Of a DNA stretch of 5,456 nt, positions 4,132-5,456 are shown one piece after another. The stretch comes from Myxococcales bacterium. Its GTDB lineage: Bacteria > Myxococcota > Polyangia > Fen-1088. Below the pieces are notes generated by a model that saw only the letters and a list, made by a program, of their open reading frames with translations, searched no databases and was not told the origin of the DNA. The stretch's first letter is position 1, and every line of letters starts with the position of its first letter. The stretch is from assembly GCA_003153875.1 (NCBI GenBank), contig PMBY01000256.1:3532-8987 (forward strand), in the 5' to 3' direction. The position numbers and the translations under genes were made by a program.

Positions 4132-5456
4132 ATGAGTCGATTTGGCCGACGTGAACTTCTGAGTGGCGCTGCGCTGGCGGGTGCCGCGGCTTTGGGTTGT
4201 CGCCCGGGCAAGGATCCCTATCGCATCGACAAGCCGTCCGTGGCAGGAGGCCGCGGGCGCGCTGGCGAAGAGCGCTGGGTGCTTTCCACCTGCGCCCTGT
4301 GCGACGCCGGCTGCGGGATCAAGGTGCGCGTGGTGGAGGGCAGGGCGGTCAAGATCGAAGGCAACCCAGAGCACCCGGTGAACCGCGGCGGTCTGTGCAG
4401 CCGCGGCCAGGCGGCGCTGCAGGCGCTGTATCACCCGGAGCGTGTGCGTTCACCCTTGCGGCGGATGGGCGACCGCGGCGACGGCTCGTGGAAGCTGATT
4501 TCCTGGGACGAAGCCATCGGTGAAATAGTGACCAAGCTGGGGAAGCTGCGCGCCGCCGGCCACCCCGAACGCTTGGTGCTGATCGACGGCGAGACAGGCA
4601 CTTTCACCCACGAGCTGTGGACGCGTTTCCTGGCGGCCTTCGGCAGCCCGAACCACATCGGACTGGGATCAGCGCGCGCCGCTGGCGTCAAGTTGGCCAG
4701 CCTGTACACCATGGGCAGCTACGGACTGCCCGCGCACGATTTGGCCCGCGCGCGCGTGGTCCTGGCCATGGGCGCAGAGCAGCTCGAATCCTCTGGCCAG
4801 ACGATGCATTTCTGGCGCACGGCCAGCGGGACTGGGCGCCCGCGCGTCGTCTGCGTCTCGCCGCGCCGGCCGAGCTGCCGTTGCGACGAATGGATCTCGA
4901 TTGCGCCCGGAGGCTACGGTGCGCTGGCCCTGTCGCTGGCCCATGTGCTGGTTCGCGACGGCCTGATCGACCGGGACTACCTCCGCGATTTCGTCTCGGG
5001 CTTTTCCGCGGGGCGGGACCGAGCCGGCGTCGAGCAACCGGGATTCGAGGCGCTGATTCGGGCGGCGTATTCGCCGGACCAGACGCAGGACGTGACGGGC
5101 ATTGCCGCCGCCACTGTCGAACGGCTGGCCCGCGCGCTGGTCAAACAGCGCCCCGTGGTGGTAGCCGGCGACGGCAGCGCGACTGCCGCGAGCAATGGGC
5201 TGGCCACGGGCATGGCCATCGCTGCACTCAATGTGCTGCTCGGAAATCGGGAAGCAGGCGGACTCGCAGCACCGCAAGCGTCCGCAATTCCGCACTGGGA
5301 AGCGCCAGTGGTCGATGCGGTCGCGGCCGCCGGCAGCGCGGCCCTGCGCATCGACGGCGTGGGCACAGCGGCTTGTCCGCTCGGGCGCAGCCGCGTGCAA
5401 GCCGTTCCCGCGGCCATCATCTATTCCAAGCCCTATCCGGTCGAGGCACTGTTTCT
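4132..5456 (+). CDS. Molybdopterin oxidoreductase-family (MopB) catalytic-type subunit, Tat-exported, 3'-truncated by window edge
   Basis: 441 codons are visible without a stop; family members usually have 650-950 residues. The N-terminus MSRFGRRELLSGAALAGAAALGC carries a twin-arginine motif (R6-R7) and a possible lipobox ending at C23, so Tat export and perhaps lipid anchoring outside the cytoplasmic membrane are expected. C54, C57, C61 and C89 form the CxxCxxxC...C 4Fe-4S site of the MopB N-terminal domain, with CSRG at 89-92 (Arg where FDH/Nap types have Lys). SWDEAI at 141-146 and DLARARVVLAMGAE (203-216) match family blocks for bis-MGD binding. GSPN at 171-174 precedes the segment GLGSARAAG, where PhsA/PsrA-like enzymes carry the Mo-binding Cys; here the aligned residue is Arg182. 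A GDG segment (164-region equivalent at about 347-349) and LNVLLGN follow as in the family. The partner cytochrome lies 3 bases upstream. The likely role is electron transfer in a CISM-like quinone-linked complex, either as a true oxidoreductase or as a Mo-free relative such as QrcB. The substrate is not predictable. Confidence 0.88.
   Translation, partial: MSRFGRRELLSGAALAGAAALGCRPGKDPYRIDKPSVAGGRGRAGEERWVLSTCALCDAGCGIKVRVVEGRAVKIEGNPEHPVNRGGLCSRGQAALQALYHPERVRSPLRRMGDRGDGSWKLISWDEAIGEIVTKLGKLRAAGHPERLVLIDGETGTFTHELWTRFLAAFGSPNHIGLGSARAAGVKLASLYTMGSYGLPAHDLARARVVLAMGAEQLESSGQTMHFWRTASGTGRPRVVCVSPRRPSCRCDEWISIAPGGYGALALSLAHVLVRDGLIDRDYLRDFVSGFSAGRDRAGVEQPGFEALIRAAYSPDQTQDVTGIAAATVERLARALVKQRPVVVAGDGSATAASNGLATGMAIAALNVLLGNREAGGLAAPQASAIPHWEAPVVDAVAAAGSAALRIDGVGTAACPLGRSRVQAVPAAIIYSKPYPVEALF

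Noticed and set aside
4128..4154. ATG at 4128 overlapping the cytochrome stop as the start of the next gene
   Set aside because: That frame reaches a stop after eight codons; the ATG at 4132 opens the frame with the Tat signal and Fe-S motifs.
3622..4434. 270-codon minus-strand open frame across the cytochrome and MopB genes
   Set aside because: It is antisense to a five-haem cytochrome and to the MopB Fe-S domain, and it shows no domain of its own.
4669..5400. 243-codon minus-strand open frame antisense to the MopB gene
   Set aside because: The plus frame is open throughout with clear MopB motifs; the antisense frame is a composition effect.
3619..5456. Alternative complex III (ActAB) assignment for the cytochrome-MopB pair
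   Set aside because: The gene order fits, but ActB-type proteins are not expected to keep the complete N-terminal CxxCxxxC...C site or this standard RR signal, so the specific name is not used.

Overview
The window is GC-rich with dense, closely packed genes and few gaps. It carries a Gram-negative tripartite efflux system and a periplasmic multihaem cytochrome paired with a Tat-exported molybdopterin-family protein. This suits an environmental Gram-negative proteobacterium. The cytochrome plus MopB pairing hints at a deltaproteobacterial or myxobacterial-type respiratory chain, but the sequence alone does not fix the taxon.

Layout. Two gene groups diverge from a roughly 400-base intergenic region (3222-3618). 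To the left, on the minus strand, is an efflux operon read in this order: TetR-family regulator (3221-2583), TolC-like outer-membrane factor (2586-1249), periplasmic adaptor lipoprotein (1198-209), and the first 68 codons of an RND inner-membrane pump (206 to the window edge). The genes are nearly contiguous. Regulator and TolC gene overlap by 4 bases (ATGA), and adaptor and pump are 2 bases apart. The products should assemble into one envelope-spanning export machine. The regulator is the first gene of its own operon, and a perfect 18-base dyad sits between its putative -35 and -10 boxes, which suggests autorepression relieved by a ligand.

To the right, on the plus strand, are a small exported pentahaem c-type cytochrome (3619-4128) and, 3 bases later, a Tat-exported MopB-family (molybdopterin oxidoreductase-like) protein running off the window (4132 onward). 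The order cytochrome then MopB recalls Qrc-type and other CISM (complex iron-sulfur molybdoenzyme)-like quinone-linked complexes. The MopB N-terminal 4Fe-4S cysteines are intact, but the place where a Mo-ligating Cys/Sec is expected appears to hold Arg. Iron-sulfur and NrfD-like subunits would be expected downstream, outside the window.

The intergenic region holds the efflux promoter and operator, a second dyad in the regulator leader, and two inverted copies of a REP-like palindromic element sharing the same internal mismatch. A near-perfect 16-base palindrome lies about 57 bases before the cytochrome start. No tRNA, rRNA, CRISPR array, insertion sequence or transposase was seen. The efflux genes are standard families. 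The points most worth a second look are the MopB active site, the inverted REP-like pair placed between divergent promoters, the two dyads ahead of the regulator, and the shortened adaptor C terminus.
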